DNA of 9,952 nucleotides from CSP1-4 sp036559965 (GTDB taxonomy: Bacteria > Chloroflexota > Limnocylindria > Limnocylindrales > CSP1-4). Positions 1 through 7,009 of this stretch are shown piece by piece. The stretch's first letter is position 1; each line of letters opens with the position of its first letter. The translations under genes were made by a program, and so were the position numbers. Location: contig DATBSD010000099.1 in assembly GCA_036559965.1 (NCBI GenBank), positions 1-9,952 on the forward strand. The letters run 5' to 3'. Under the pieces are notes generated by a model. The model was not told the DNA's origin. It worked only from the letters and a program-made list of their open reading frames with translations, and made no database searches.

Positions 1-1
1 C

Positions 2-472
2 ATCAACGCCGGCGTCGGCGCCTACGGGCCGTTCCTCGATCTGCCCGACGAGGACCTCGAGGCGATGATCGACGTCAACGTCAAGGGCGCCCTGTACTCC
101 GCCCGCGCCGCCCTGCCGTGGCTGGTCAAGAGCCCGGTCGCCGACCTCGTCACGGTGGCCAGCGAAGCCGGCCGCCGCGGGCTGCCGTTCGAGGCCACCT
201 ATTGCGCCTCGAAGTTCGCCCAGGTCGGCCTCACGAGCGCGCTCGATCATGAGTTGCGCGAGCAGGGCGTGCGCTGCACGAGCATCTGCCCGGGCGGCGT
301 GTCGACCGATTTCGCGATGGGCCACGGGCGCACACCGGAGATGCCACAGCTGGCCGGCATGATGCGGCCCGAGGACGTCGCCGAGGCGGTCCTCTTCGTG
401 GTCACCCGGCCGCGCAGCCACCGCATCCTGGAGGTCGCCTTTCGACCGGTGACCGAGACGTCGTGGGGCTGA
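2..472 (+). CDS. Short-chain dehydrogenase/reductase (SDR), C-terminal part, cut by left edge
   Basis: This is the C-terminal 156 residues of a classical SDR, an NAD(P)-dependent Rossmann-fold oxidoreductase that acts on alcohol or carbonyl groups in the cytoplasm. The frame is open from base 2, so the real start and the N-terminal glycine-rich TGxxxGxG cofactor loop lie upstream. Numbering from base 2, the visible SDR landmarks appear in order. They are INAG at residues 1-4 (the NNAG element), the catalytic-tetrad Asn in DVNVKG near 26, Ser54 in TVASEAG, the YxxxK pair Tyr67 and Lys71 in YCASK, and the PGGVSTDF segment that closes over the nicotinamide. The tail matches the usual end of the family (PEDVAEAVLFVVTRP). 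The internal ATG at 65 is not the start, because the homology continues upstream of it. All catalytic residues in view are intact, so the gene looks functional. The substrate cannot be read from the sequence. The next gene begins 25 nt downstream. Confidence 0.93.
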   Translation: MNAGVGAYGPFLDLPDEDLEAMIDVNVKGALYSARAALPWLVKSPVADLVTVASEAGRRGLPFEATYCASKFAQVGLTSALDHELREQGVRCTSICPGGVSTDFAMGHGRTPEMPQLAGMMRPEDVAEAVLFVVTRPRSHRILEVAFRPVTETSWG

Positions 473-497
473 GCAGCGTGGACGAGAGCATCGCGCG

Positions 498-1490
498 ATG
501 GTGAGCGAGCTGCGCATGGGCGTCCTCTCGACGGCCGGCATCGCCGACACCAAGGTCATCCCGGGCATGCGCAAGGCAGCCAGGGTCCGCGTCGTCGCCA
601 TCGGTTCGCGTGACCAGGCCAGGGCACGTGCGATGGCCGACCGTCACGGCATCCCCAGAGTCCATGGGTCGTACGAGGCTTTGCTCGCCGATCCCGAGGT
701 CGACGCCGTCTACATCCCGCTGCCGAACCACCTCCATCCCGAGTGGACGATGGCGGCGGCCCGGGCTGGCAAGCACGTCCTGTGCGAGAAGCCGCTGGCG
801 ATGACCGCGGCCGAGGCCGAGCGGATGGTCGCGGCCTGCGATGCCGCCGGGGTGCGGCTCATGGAAGCGTTCATGTACCGCCTCCACCCCTCGTGGCTGG
901 CGATCCGCGAGCTCGTGTCGTCCGGCCGCATCGGTCGGCTGGTCGCGGTCCAGAGCTGGTTCAGCTACTACAACGACGACCTGGCCAACATCCGCAACAT
1001 CCGCGCCGTCGGTGGCGGCGCCTTGTACGACATCGGTTGCTACAACGTGAACCTTTCACGCATGCTTTTCGCGGCCGAGCCGGACCACGTGGCGGCGACG
1101 CTGACGCGCGACCCTGACGACGGCGTCGACATCCTGACGAGCGTCATCCTGGCCTTCGGCGACGGTGTCGCGACCTTCACCTGCGGCATCCGCGCCGAGT
1201 CCGACCAGCGCGTCCACATCTACGGCACCGAGGGCCGCATCTCGATCGGCATCCCCTTCAACATCCCGCCCGACCGGCCGACCGAGGTCTTCGTGACGGC
1301 GGGCGGTGACCCGCCGGTCGCCCCGGCGACGGAGGTGCTCACCTTCCCCACGGCCGACCCCTATACGGTCGAGGCCGAACGCTTCGCCGAGGCCGTCCTC
1401 GATGACCTCGAGATGCCGCTCCTGCCCCAGGACGCCGTCGCCAACCTGCGGGTCATGGAGCGCATCTTCGCCGCTGCGGAGAGCCGCTGA
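498..1490 (+). CDS. Gfo/Idh/MocA family oxidoreductase (GFOR/dihydrodiol dehydrogenase-like)
   Basis: This 330-residue protein has the usual length of the Gfo/Idh/MocA family, which comprises cytoplasmic NAD(P)-dependent dehydrogenases acting mostly on sugars and polyols. The N-terminal Rossmann domain starts with GVLSTAGIA (residues 8-16). It continues with VDAVYIPLPNHLH (68-80) and the hallmark CEKPLA at 96-101, whose Lys98 is the expected catalytic lysine. The C-terminal alpha/beta domain carries MYRLHP (126-131) and GGGALYDIGCYNVN (172-185). Here Tyr182 occupies the position that is His in inositol dehydrogenase-type members. By family knowledge, a tyrosine there is typical of the glucose-fructose oxidoreductase, xylose dehydrogenase and dihydrodiol dehydrogenase branch. 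The start at ATG 498 has a weak GAGAG (484-488) nine bases upstream. ATG 516 (Met7, just before the Rossmann strand) is a possible alternative. The gene lies 25 nt after the SDR, so the two may be cotranscribed. The substrate is probably a sugar or polyol, which is inference. Confidence 0.93.
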   Translation: MVSELRMGVLSTAGIADTKVIPGMRKAARVRVVAIGSRDQARARAMADRHGIPRVHGSYEALLADPEVDAVYIPLPNHLHPEWTMAAARAGKHVLCEKPLAMTAAEAERMVAACDAAGVRLMEAFMYRLHPSWLAIRELVSSGRIGRLVAVQSWFSYYNDDLANIRNIRAVGGGALYDIGCYNVNLSRMLFAAEPDHVAATLTRDPDDGVDILTSVILAFGDGVATFTCGIRAESDQRVHIYGTEGRISIGIPFNIPPDRPTEVFVTAGGDPPVAPATEVLTFPTADPYTVEAERFAEAVLDDLEMPLLPQDAVANLRVMERIFAAAESR

Positions 1491-1596
1491 TCCGACTCTG
1501 GCGCCGCACGGGGTGAGCGCGTTCGAGATGGTACGCTGCCGCCTCCCAGCCTCGCCCGAGGGCCGGATGTGAACGTGACCGATCGACCCCGACGAC

Positions 1597-1602
1597 AGGA
1601 GA
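1597..1602 (+). promoter_or_regulatory. Ribosome binding site fixing the start of the AhpD-like gene
   Basis: AGGAGA lies eight bases before ATG 1611 and is the best Shine-Dalgarno match in the window. It supports ATG 1611 over the in-frame GTG at 1569, which would add a 14-residue, arginine-rich extension with no family similarity and no obvious ribosome binding site. Confidence 0.75.
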
Positions 1603-1610
1603 CCACGCAC

Positions 1611-2246
1611 ATGGCACGGGATGACGAGCGCTCGACGCGCGCCCTCGAAGGACCCATCGTCGGCGGCCTGCCAGACGTGCCAGGCATCCTGACGGCGATC
1701 ATGCTCACGCCCGAGTTGGGCGTCCACCTCCGTGGTCTGGCCGACGAGCTGCTCGTCAACGACTTCCCCGGTGCGACCATCAGCCGCGTCGAGCGCGAGC
1801 TGCTGGCGACGGCCGTCTCGGCCGCCAACGACTGCTTCTACTGCATGGATTCCCACGGCGCGTTCGCCACGGCCTTGCTCGAGCGCCAGGGCGCCGCGGA
1901 GCGGGCAGCGCAGGTCGACGCGATCAAGGTCGGGTCGTCGGATGGCTTCGACGACAAGATGCAGGCGCTGCTGCACATCGCGAGGACCGTCCGTCGTGAC
2001 GGCCTGAGCTTGACAGCGGCCGACGTCGATGTGGCGCGCGCGACCGGAGCCAGCGAGGCCGACGTCCAGCTCGCCGTCCTCATCGCCTCGGCGTTCTCGA
2101 TGTACAACCGCATGGTCGATGGCTTCCGCGCCAAGACGCCGCCCACGCCCGACGTCTACCGCGAACGTGCCGCCCAGATCGCCGAGCACGGCTACAGCGA
2201 CTCGCGCATCGCCTCGGTCCCGGGCGTGGCTTCGGCCGCGCGCTGA
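1611..2246 (+). CDS. AhpD-like / carboxymuconolactone decarboxylase family peroxidase-related protein
   Basis: This 211-residue all-alpha protein belongs to the CMD/AhpD superfamily and resembles the peroxidase-related branch. AhpD-type proteins reduce peroxides or recycle peroxiredoxins using a CxxC dithiol. The active-site block is intact. Glu63 in VERELL sits 12 residues before Cys75, followed by Cys78 and His82 (CFYCMDSH). This reproduces the Glu-Cys-Cys-His spacing known from mycobacterial AhpD. A second family hallmark, SMYNRMVDGF, lies at residues 163-172. No signal peptide is visible, so the protein is expected to be cytoplasmic. A 120-nt gap separates it from the Gfo gene, and it has its own strong ribosome binding site, so it may begin a new transcription unit. 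The membrane gene follows 28 nt later. The physiological electron donor is not evident. A non-peroxidase decarboxylase role is less likely given the conserved cysteines. Confidence 0.9.
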   Translation: MARDDERSTRALEGPIVGGLPDVPGILTAIMLTPELGVHLRGLADELLVNDFPGATISRVERELLATAVSAANDCFYCMDSHGAFATALLERQGAAERAAQVDAIKVGSSDGFDDKMQALLHIARTVRRDGLSLTAADVDVARATGASEADVQLAVLIASAFSMYNRMVDGFRAKTPPTPDVYRERAAQIAEHGYSDSRIASVPGVASAAR

Positions 2247-2274
2247 GCGCGGCTTCGGCGAGCAGGCTCGGCCG

Positions 2275-3864
2275 ATGGCCACCAGTCGAGCGCTGACGGT
2301 CGGGCAGCGAAGCTACCCGGTCGTCCTGCCGAGCATCCGCGACCCACGGCTGCACGTCGCCGCGGTCATCATCTCGATCCACATCCTCGGCCAGCTCGGG
2401 CTCGGCTTCCACGTCACTGTGCCCCAGATCCTGGCCGCCATCGTGACCTGCGCCGTGATCGAGGTCGCGCTGACATTCCGCCAGACGGGCGCCTTCGTGT
2501 GGCCGGCCAGCGCGATGCTGACCGGCAGCGGCGTGGCCCTCATCCTGCGCATCACCGGCCAGCCGGCGGGCGACCCATGGGGAACGGATGGCTGGCTCGT
2601 GTTCGCGGTCGTGGGCGGCCTGGCCCTGCTCACGAAGTACGTCATCCAGTACCGCGGCACGCACATCTTCAACCCGTCCAACGTCGGCCTGGTGCTCGCG
2701 TTCCTGGTGCTCGGCGCGACGCGTGTCCAGCCGCTCGACTTCTGGTGGGGTCCGCTCGACCCGTGGCTCGTGCTGGCGTACCTGATCATCATCGTCGGCG
2801 GCACGCTCGTGACGCGGCGCCTCAACCTCCTGGCGATGGCGCTGACCTACTGGCTGACGCTGGCCATCGGCATCGGCCTGCTGGCCGCGTCTGGCCACTG
2901 CATGACGGCCGACTGGGCGTTCGGGCCGGTCTGCGGTCGCGACTTCTGGCTGACCATCGTGACGTCGCCGGAGGTCCTCATCTTCCTGTTCTTCATGCTC
3001 ACCGATCCCAAGACCATCCCGGCCGGACGCGTGGCGCGGATCGCCTTCGCGATGGCCGTCGGCATCGGCAGCACGCTGCTCATCGCGCCCCAGACGACCG
3101 AGTTCGCGGCCAAGGTCGGCTTGCTCGCCAGCCTCGTCGTCATGTGTGCTGCACGACCGCTCTTCGACCGCTTCCTGCCCGAGGCGCGCACGGACGACGA
3201 CCGGCCTGGTCCGTTCCTGGCTGGTCTGTTCGGTCGCGGCCAGGGCGCCGGCCTGTTGCGCTCCGGCGCGCGGCTCGGCGCCGGGGCGGCGCTCGTCGTC
3301 GTGCTCGGGGTCGGTGTGGTCGTCGCCGGCAACCCCGCCCGCGGCCCGGCCGACGGCGCCGCGCCGGCCGGCGTCGTCTACCTGGACGCTGCCTCGCGCG
3401 TCGACCCGACCAGCCTGCCGACGGTCGACATCGATGCCTCCGTCACGTCGTGGAACGTCGAACGGGTCCGGGCCCAGGCGCAGGACCTGGCGCTGACGCT
3501 GGCGCAGAACCTGGAGGTCGAGAACCTCGCCCTGCGTCAGGGCGACCCGAGCATCCTGGCGTCGGTCGATCACGGCGAGAGGCTGACGGAGATGGAGGCC
3601 CGCCTGACCGACGCTGCGGCGACCGGCCGGATGACGATCTCGCACCATCGCTTCGACTCGCTCTTCCTGACCACGAAGCTGCTCGGCAGCCAGGCCGGTC
3701 TGGGCATGGCCTTCGACGCGACCGGCACCCGGACGGAGGAGACCTACGACGCGCAGGGCGACCTGGTGACCCGGCGTGACGTTCCCTTCGAGCAGCTCTT
3801 CGTCCTCCGCCAGGCGCTCGGCGACGAGCGCTGGTTCAACGTGGGCGTCGTCCCAGCGCCCTGA
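2275..3864 (+). CDS. UnbU-like multi-pass membrane protein (RnfD/NqrB-related)
   Basis: The product has 529 residues and about ten predicted hydrophobic segments between residues 26 and 293. An eleventh segment (about 335-352) is followed by a soluble tail of about 177 residues. It resembles the RnfD/NqrB family of redox-driven ion-pump subunits, and specifically the UnbU branch that is part of the conserved enediyne cassette. Supporting motifs are HIFNPSNVGL (130-139) and SPEVLIFLFFMLTDPKT (231-247), which corresponds to the FMATDPVT element of RnfD/NqrB. I do not see the SGAT-type motif to which RnfD and NqrB attach FMN covalently, so flavin binding is doubtful. The tail has charged, partly helical stretches (about 393-445) and no recognised domain. 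It is probably outside the membrane. ATG 2275 is chosen because it has GAGCAGG (2260-2266) at suitable spacing. Upstream in the same frame the sequence overlaps the previous gene and looks like noise. The role is unknown. A part in electron or ion transfer across the membrane, paired with the next gene, is inference. Confidence 0.82.
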   Translation: MATSRALTVGQRSYPVVLPSIRDPRLHVAAVIISIHILGQLGLGFHVTVPQILAAIVTCAVIEVALTFRQTGAFVWPASAMLTGSGVALILRITGQPAGDPWGTDGWLVFAVVGGLALLTKYVIQYRGTHIFNPSNVGLVLAFLVLGATRVQPLDFWWGPLDPWLVLAYLIIIVGGTLVTRRLNLLAMALTYWLTLAIGIGLLAASGHCMTADWAFGPVCGRDFWLTIVTSPEVLIFLFFMLTDPKTIPAGRVARIAFAMAVGIGSTLLIAPQTTEFAAKVGLLASLVVMCAARPLFDRFLPEARTDDDRPGPFLAGLFGRGQGAGLLRSGARLGAGAALVVVLGVGVVVAGNPARGPADGAAPAGVVYLDAASRVDPTSLPTVDIDASVTSWNVERVRAQAQDLALTLAQNLEVENLALRQGDPSILASVDHGERLTEMEARLTDAAATGRMTISHHRFDSLFLTTKLLGSQAGLGMAFDATGTRTEETYDAQGDLVTRRDVPFEQLFVLRQALGDERWFNVGVVPAP

Positions 3865-3920
3865 TCTGCCGGCCGCCGGCGAGGAGCTCGGCGTGGCTGT
3901 GCTTCAATGCCTCGGTGTCC

Positions 3921-5618
3921 ATGACCGACGCCATCCGTGCCCGTCGCCGATGGCTCTGGCTGGCGACGGCCGCCCTCGTCGTCGTGAGCTGTATCGCAGT
4001 CGTGGTCGCGGCGCTCGTCGTCCCGGGCCTCGTGCGTGGCCTCACGGCGGTCGCGTCGCCACCACCGTCGTATGTCGAGGAGGCCGCAGCGGCCGGCGTC
4101 GAGCATGTCTATGACGGCGACTTCGGCTACTTCGTCGGTGGCGGCGTGGCGGCCTTCGACTGTGACGACGACGGGCGCCCGGATCTCTACGTCGCCGGCG
4201 GCAGCAAGCCGGCCGCCCTGTTTCGCAATCACAGCCCCGTCGGTGGCGCGCTCCGCTTCGAGCCCGTGCCCGACCCCGTGACCGACCTCGAAGCGGTCAC
4301 CGGCGCCTACCCCATCGACATCGACAGCGACGGCATCACGGACCTGGCGGTGCTGCGCTACGGCGAGAACGTGCTCCTCCGCGGCCGCGGCAACTGCCGC
4401 TTCGAGCGCGCCAACGAGGCCTGGGCGTTCGATGGCGGCGACCTCTGGACGACGGCCTTCAGCGCGACCTGGGAGCGCGACGCGACCTGGCCGACCCTGG
4501 CCTTCGGCAACTACCACGACGAGGCGTTCACCGACCCGGCCGAGCTCTGCCAGGCCAACGAGCTCGTGCGTCCGGCCCCGGACGGCGGCGGCTTCGGCCC
4601 GGCCGTGCCGCTGACGCCGTCGTGGTGCGCCCTGTCGATGCTCTTCAGCGACTGGAACCGAACCGGCCAACGCGACCTGCGCGTCAGCAACGACCGGCAC
4701 TACTACAGCGACCTGAGCGACGGCGAGGAGCAGCTCTGGCGCATGACACCGGGCGAGCCACCGGCGCTCTACACGACCGACGACGGCTGGCAGCCCTTCC
4801 GGATCTGGGGCATGGGCATCGCCAGCCAGGACCTCGACGGGGATGGCCGGCCGGAGATCTTCCTGACCAGCCAGGGTCCCAACGTCCTGCAAACGCTCGC
4901 CGACGGCGCCACCGGCCCGGAATTCCAGAACATCACCCTCGCATCGCGGGCGACGGCCGACCGACCGTATGCCGGCGGCGATCCGCAACGCTCGACGGCC
5001 TGGCACGCCGAGTTCGACGACGTCAACAACGACGGCTTCGAAGACCTCTTCGTGACCAAGGGCAACGTCGAGGCGATGCCCGACTTCGCGGCCCGGGATC
5101 CCAGCAACCTGCTCATCGGCCAACCGGACGGCTCCTTCGACGAGGGCGGCGAGTCAGCGGGCATCGTCGACTACGCGCGCGGTCGCGGCGGCGCGGTCGT
5201 CGACCTCAACCTCGACGGCCTGCTCGACATCGTCGAGGTCAAGCGTCGCGAGAACGTGCGCATCAGGCGCAACCTGGGCGCGGGATCCGCCGGCCTTGCA
5301 TCCCCGATGGGCCACTGGGCCGCCGTGCGGCTCCAGCAGCCCGGTCCCGACCCCGACGCCATCGGTGCCTGGATCAGCGTCCGCACGAGCGACCGCACGA
5401 TCGACCGCGAGCTGACCGTCGGCGGCGGCCATGTCAGTGGCCAGCTCGGCTGGACGCATGTCGGCCTGGGCCAGGCGACGTCGGCCGAGGTGCGCGTCGA
5501 GTGGCCGGACGGCGAGGTCGGGCCATGGCTGCCGCTGCCCGTCGACGGCTTCTCGGTCGTCGAACGTGGTGCGAACGGCGACGATGCCGTGCGACCATGG
5601 GAGCCGAGCGACGAGTGA
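3921..5618 (+). CDS. FG-GAP repeat protein with C-terminal ASPIC/UnbV domain (CRTAC1/UnbV-like)
   Basis: This 565-residue envelope protein has an Arg-rich N-terminus (RARRR), a hydrophobic segment at about 11-36, and then a large extracytoplasmic region. Numbered from ATG 3921, the calcium-loop motifs of FG-GAP/VCBS repeats occur at about 80 (DCDDDGRPD), 133 (DIDSDGITD), 304 (DLDGDGRPE), 367 (DVNNDGFED) and 428 (DLNLDGLLD). A degenerate copy occurs at 244 (DWNRTGQRD). Such repeats normally fold as a beta-propeller that binds Ca2+. The C-terminus (about 464-543) is an ASPIC/UnbV domain, with GHWAAVRL, DAIGAWISV, LGWTHVGLG and VRVEWPDG. This is the domain named after UnbV of enediyne clusters and also found in animal CRTAC1. 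Four extracytoplasmic cysteines (81, 159, 210, 236) could form disulfides. In-frame GTG 3915 is an equally possible start. A GAGGAG at 3881-3886 is too far upstream to serve either. The gene lies 56 nt after the UnbU-like gene, and the two are probably functional partners. The molecular function is unknown. Confidence 0.88.
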   Translation: MTDAIRARRRWLWLATAALVVVSCIAVVVAALVVPGLVRGLTAVASPPPSYVEEAAAAGVEHVYDGDFGYFVGGGVAAFDCDDDGRPDLYVAGGSKPAALFRNHSPVGGALRFEPVPDPVTDLEAVTGAYPIDIDSDGITDLAVLRYGENVLLRGRGNCRFERANEAWAFDGGDLWTTAFSATWERDATWPTLAFGNYHDEAFTDPAELCQANELVRPAPDGGGFGPAVPLTPSWCALSMLFSDWNRTGQRDLRVSNDRHYYSDLSDGEEQLWRMTPGEPPALYTTDDGWQPFRIWGMGIASQDLDGDGRPEIFLTSQGPNVLQTLADGATGPEFQNITLASRATADRPYAGGDPQRSTAWHAEFDDVNNDGFEDLFVTKGNVEAMPDFAARDPSNLLIGQPDGSFDEGGESAGIVDYARGRGGAVVDLNLDGLLDIVEVKRRENVRIRRNLGAGSAGLASPMGHWAAVRLQQPGPDPDAIGAWISVRTSDRTIDRELTVGGGHVSGQLGWTHVGLGQATSAEVRVEWPDGEVGPWLPLPVDGFSVVERGANGDDAVRPWEPSDE

Positions 5619-5619
5619 C

Positions 5620-5625
5620 GGGGGA
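5620..5625 (+). promoter_or_regulatory. Ribosome binding site for the M24-fold gene
   Basis: GGGGGA ends six bases before GTG 5632 and lies just after the stop codon of the preceding gene. It supports GTG 5632 as the start of the downstream gene. The same frame stays open further upstream but there overlaps the UnbV-like gene, and its translation is not protein-like. Confidence 0.55.
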
Positions 5626-5631
5626 CCGGCG

Positions 5632-7008
5632 GTGAGCGAGGCACGACTGACGAGCATCGAGCTGCCCGACTTCGGGCGACCCGAGGCGATGCCCGCGCTC
5701 TCGCCCGCCGTCCACGCCGCGCGCGTCGAGCGCCTGCGGGAGCGAGCCGAGCGACGCGGCTATGAGCGCATCGTCGTCTACGCCGATCGCGAGCACAGCG
5801 CCAACATGAGCTACCTGACGGGCTTCGATCCCCGTTTCGAGGAGGCCATCCTCGTCCTCGGGCCCGTCGATCAGCCGGCGATCCTCGTCGGCAACGAGTG
5901 CTGGGGCGTGGCCGGCGCCGCGCCGCTGCCCATGCGTCGGACGCTGCTCCAGGATCTCAGCCTGCCCAGCCAGCCGCGCGATGGCTCACGGCCGCTGGCA
6001 TCGATCCTCGCCGACGAAGGCATCGGGACGGGCAGTCGCATCGGCGTCGTGGGCTGGAAGTCGTACGCCAGTCGCGCCACCATCGAGGTGCCCGCCTTCA
6101 TCGTCGACGAGCTGCGTCGGCTGGTCGGCGCGACCGGCCGCGTGGAGAACGCCAACGACCTGCTCATCGATGCCGCCGACGGCCTGCGCGTCGTCAACGA
6201 GGCGGAGCAGCTGGCGTGCTTCGAATGGGCGGCCTGCCAGACATCGGGTGGCGTCCGCGACCTCTTGCGCGGGCTCGAACCGGGCATGACCGAACAGGCG
6301 GTCGTGCGCTTGCTGGGCTGGCTGGGAACGCCGCTCTCGTGCCACCTGATGCTCAGCGCCGGGCCGCGGGCAACGCTCGGCCTGCTCAGCCCGACCGACC
6401 GGGTCATCGAACGCGGCGACCGGTTCACCGTCGCCTTCGGTGTCTGGGGCGCTCTCAACTGTCGCGCGGGCTTTGTGGTCGAGGACGCTGCCCAGCTGCC
6501 GAGCGGCATCGAGGACTACGTCGAGCGGCTCGTGGCGCCCTACTTCGCCGCCATCGCCGAGTGGTACCGGGCGCTCCGAGTCGGCGTCACCGGCGGCGAG
6601 CTGGCGGGCATCGTCGATCGGCACCTCGGCGACCCGTTCTTCGGCATCTTCCTCAACGCCGGCCATCAGATCCACCTCGACGAGTGGGTCAACTCGCCCA
6701 TCGCCGCCGGGTCGACGATCGAGCTTCGGTCGGGGATGGCCCTCCAGGCCGACGTCATCCCGGCCACCGGCAGCGACTACTTCACGACCAACATCGAGGA
6801 CACCCTGGCGATCGCTGATGCCTCGCTCCGAGCGACGTTCTCCGCCGCCTACCCGGCCGCTTGGGCGCGCATCGAGGCCCGTCGCGCGTTCATGCGCGAG
6901 GCGCTCGGCATCGAGCTCCACCCCGACGTGCTGCCGTTCTCGAACATCCCGGCCGTCCTCTCGCCCTTCGTCCTCCGTCCCGACCGCGCCATGGCGCTGG
7001 TCGCCTGA
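5632..7008 (+). CDS. M24 (Xaa-Pro aminopeptidase/creatinase fold) family protein, metal ligands largely lost
   Basis: The product has 458 residues in the two-domain layout of Xaa-Pro aminopeptidases, prolidases and creatinases. A creatinase-N-like domain (about 25-185) contains NMSYLTGFDPRFEEAILVL at about 58-76. A pita-bread domain (about 200-430) follows. Active M24 metallopeptidases bind two metals through Asp, Asp, His, Glu and Glu. Here the block that should supply both aspartates (about 264-283, GVWGALNCRAGF) contains none. The His block is GHQIHLDEW (344-352), with His345 or His348 as the candidate. The first Glu site reads ALQADVIP, with Asp374 near the expected position. The last is kept as IEDT with Glu389. 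The fold is clear but dinuclear metal catalysis is doubtful. It could be a metal-free hydrolase, as creatinase is, or a non-catalytic member. No signal peptide is visible. It starts 13 nt after the UnbV-like gene and ends 1 nt before the epimerase gene, which suggests an operon. Confidence 0.86.
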   Translation: MSEARLTSIELPDFGRPEAMPALSPAVHAARVERLRERAERRGYERIVVYADREHSANMSYLTGFDPRFEEAILVLGPVDQPAILVGNECWGVAGAAPLPMRRTLLQDLSLPSQPRDGSRPLASILADEGIGTGSRIGVVGWKSYASRATIEVPAFIVDELRRLVGATGRVENANDLLIDAADGLRVVNEAEQLACFEWAACQTSGGVRDLLRGLEPGMTEQAVVRLLGWLGTPLSCHLMLSAGPRATLGLLSPTDRVIERGDRFTVAFGVWGALNCRAGFVVEDAAQLPSGIEDYVERLVAPYFAAIAEWYRALRVGVTGGELAGIVDRHLGDPFFGIFLNAGHQIHLDEWVNSPIAAGSTIELRSGMALQADVIPATGSDYFTTNIEDTLAIADASLRATFSAAYPAAWARIEARRAFMREALGIELHPDVLPFSNIPAVLSPFVLRPDRAMALVA

Positions 7009-7009
7009 G

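Noticed and set aside
1522..1537. Possible -35/-10 pair (TTCGAG and TACGCT) before the AhpD-like gene
   Set aside because: TACGCT fits TAnnnT, but the upstream box is only four bases away and no proper -35 lies at 16-18 bases.
1491..1610. Terminator or small RNA in the largest intergenic gap
   Set aside because: I found no stable stem followed by a T-run and no conserved RNA motif by eye.
2029..2274. N-terminal extension of the UnbU-like frame into the peroxidase gene
   Set aside because: The extended peptide is Arg/Pro/Ser-rich noise overlapping a conserved gene in another frame. ATG 2275 gives a normal start before the first membrane segment.
1056..2282. Antisense open frame (408 codons) across the Gfo-peroxidase junction
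   Set aside because: It spans two well-supported + strand genes and the gap between them. Its composition is typical of a GC-rich shadow frame.
2080..3648. Long antisense open frame (522 codons) opposite the peroxidase and UnbU-like genes
   Set aside because: The translation is dominated by Arg, Asp, His, Gln and Gly with no motifs, as expected from the reverse frame of high-GC coding DNA. The + strand has clear family motifs.
3744..5123. Antisense open frame (459 codons) opposite the FG-GAP/ASPIC gene
   Set aside because: It is a mirror of the regular GAC/GTC-rich FG-GAP codons and has no motif of its own.
5431..5631. N-terminal extension of the M24-fold frame into the UnbV-like gene
   Set aside because: It overlaps the conserved ASPIC/UnbV domain and is not protein-like. 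GTG 5632 has a ribosome binding site.
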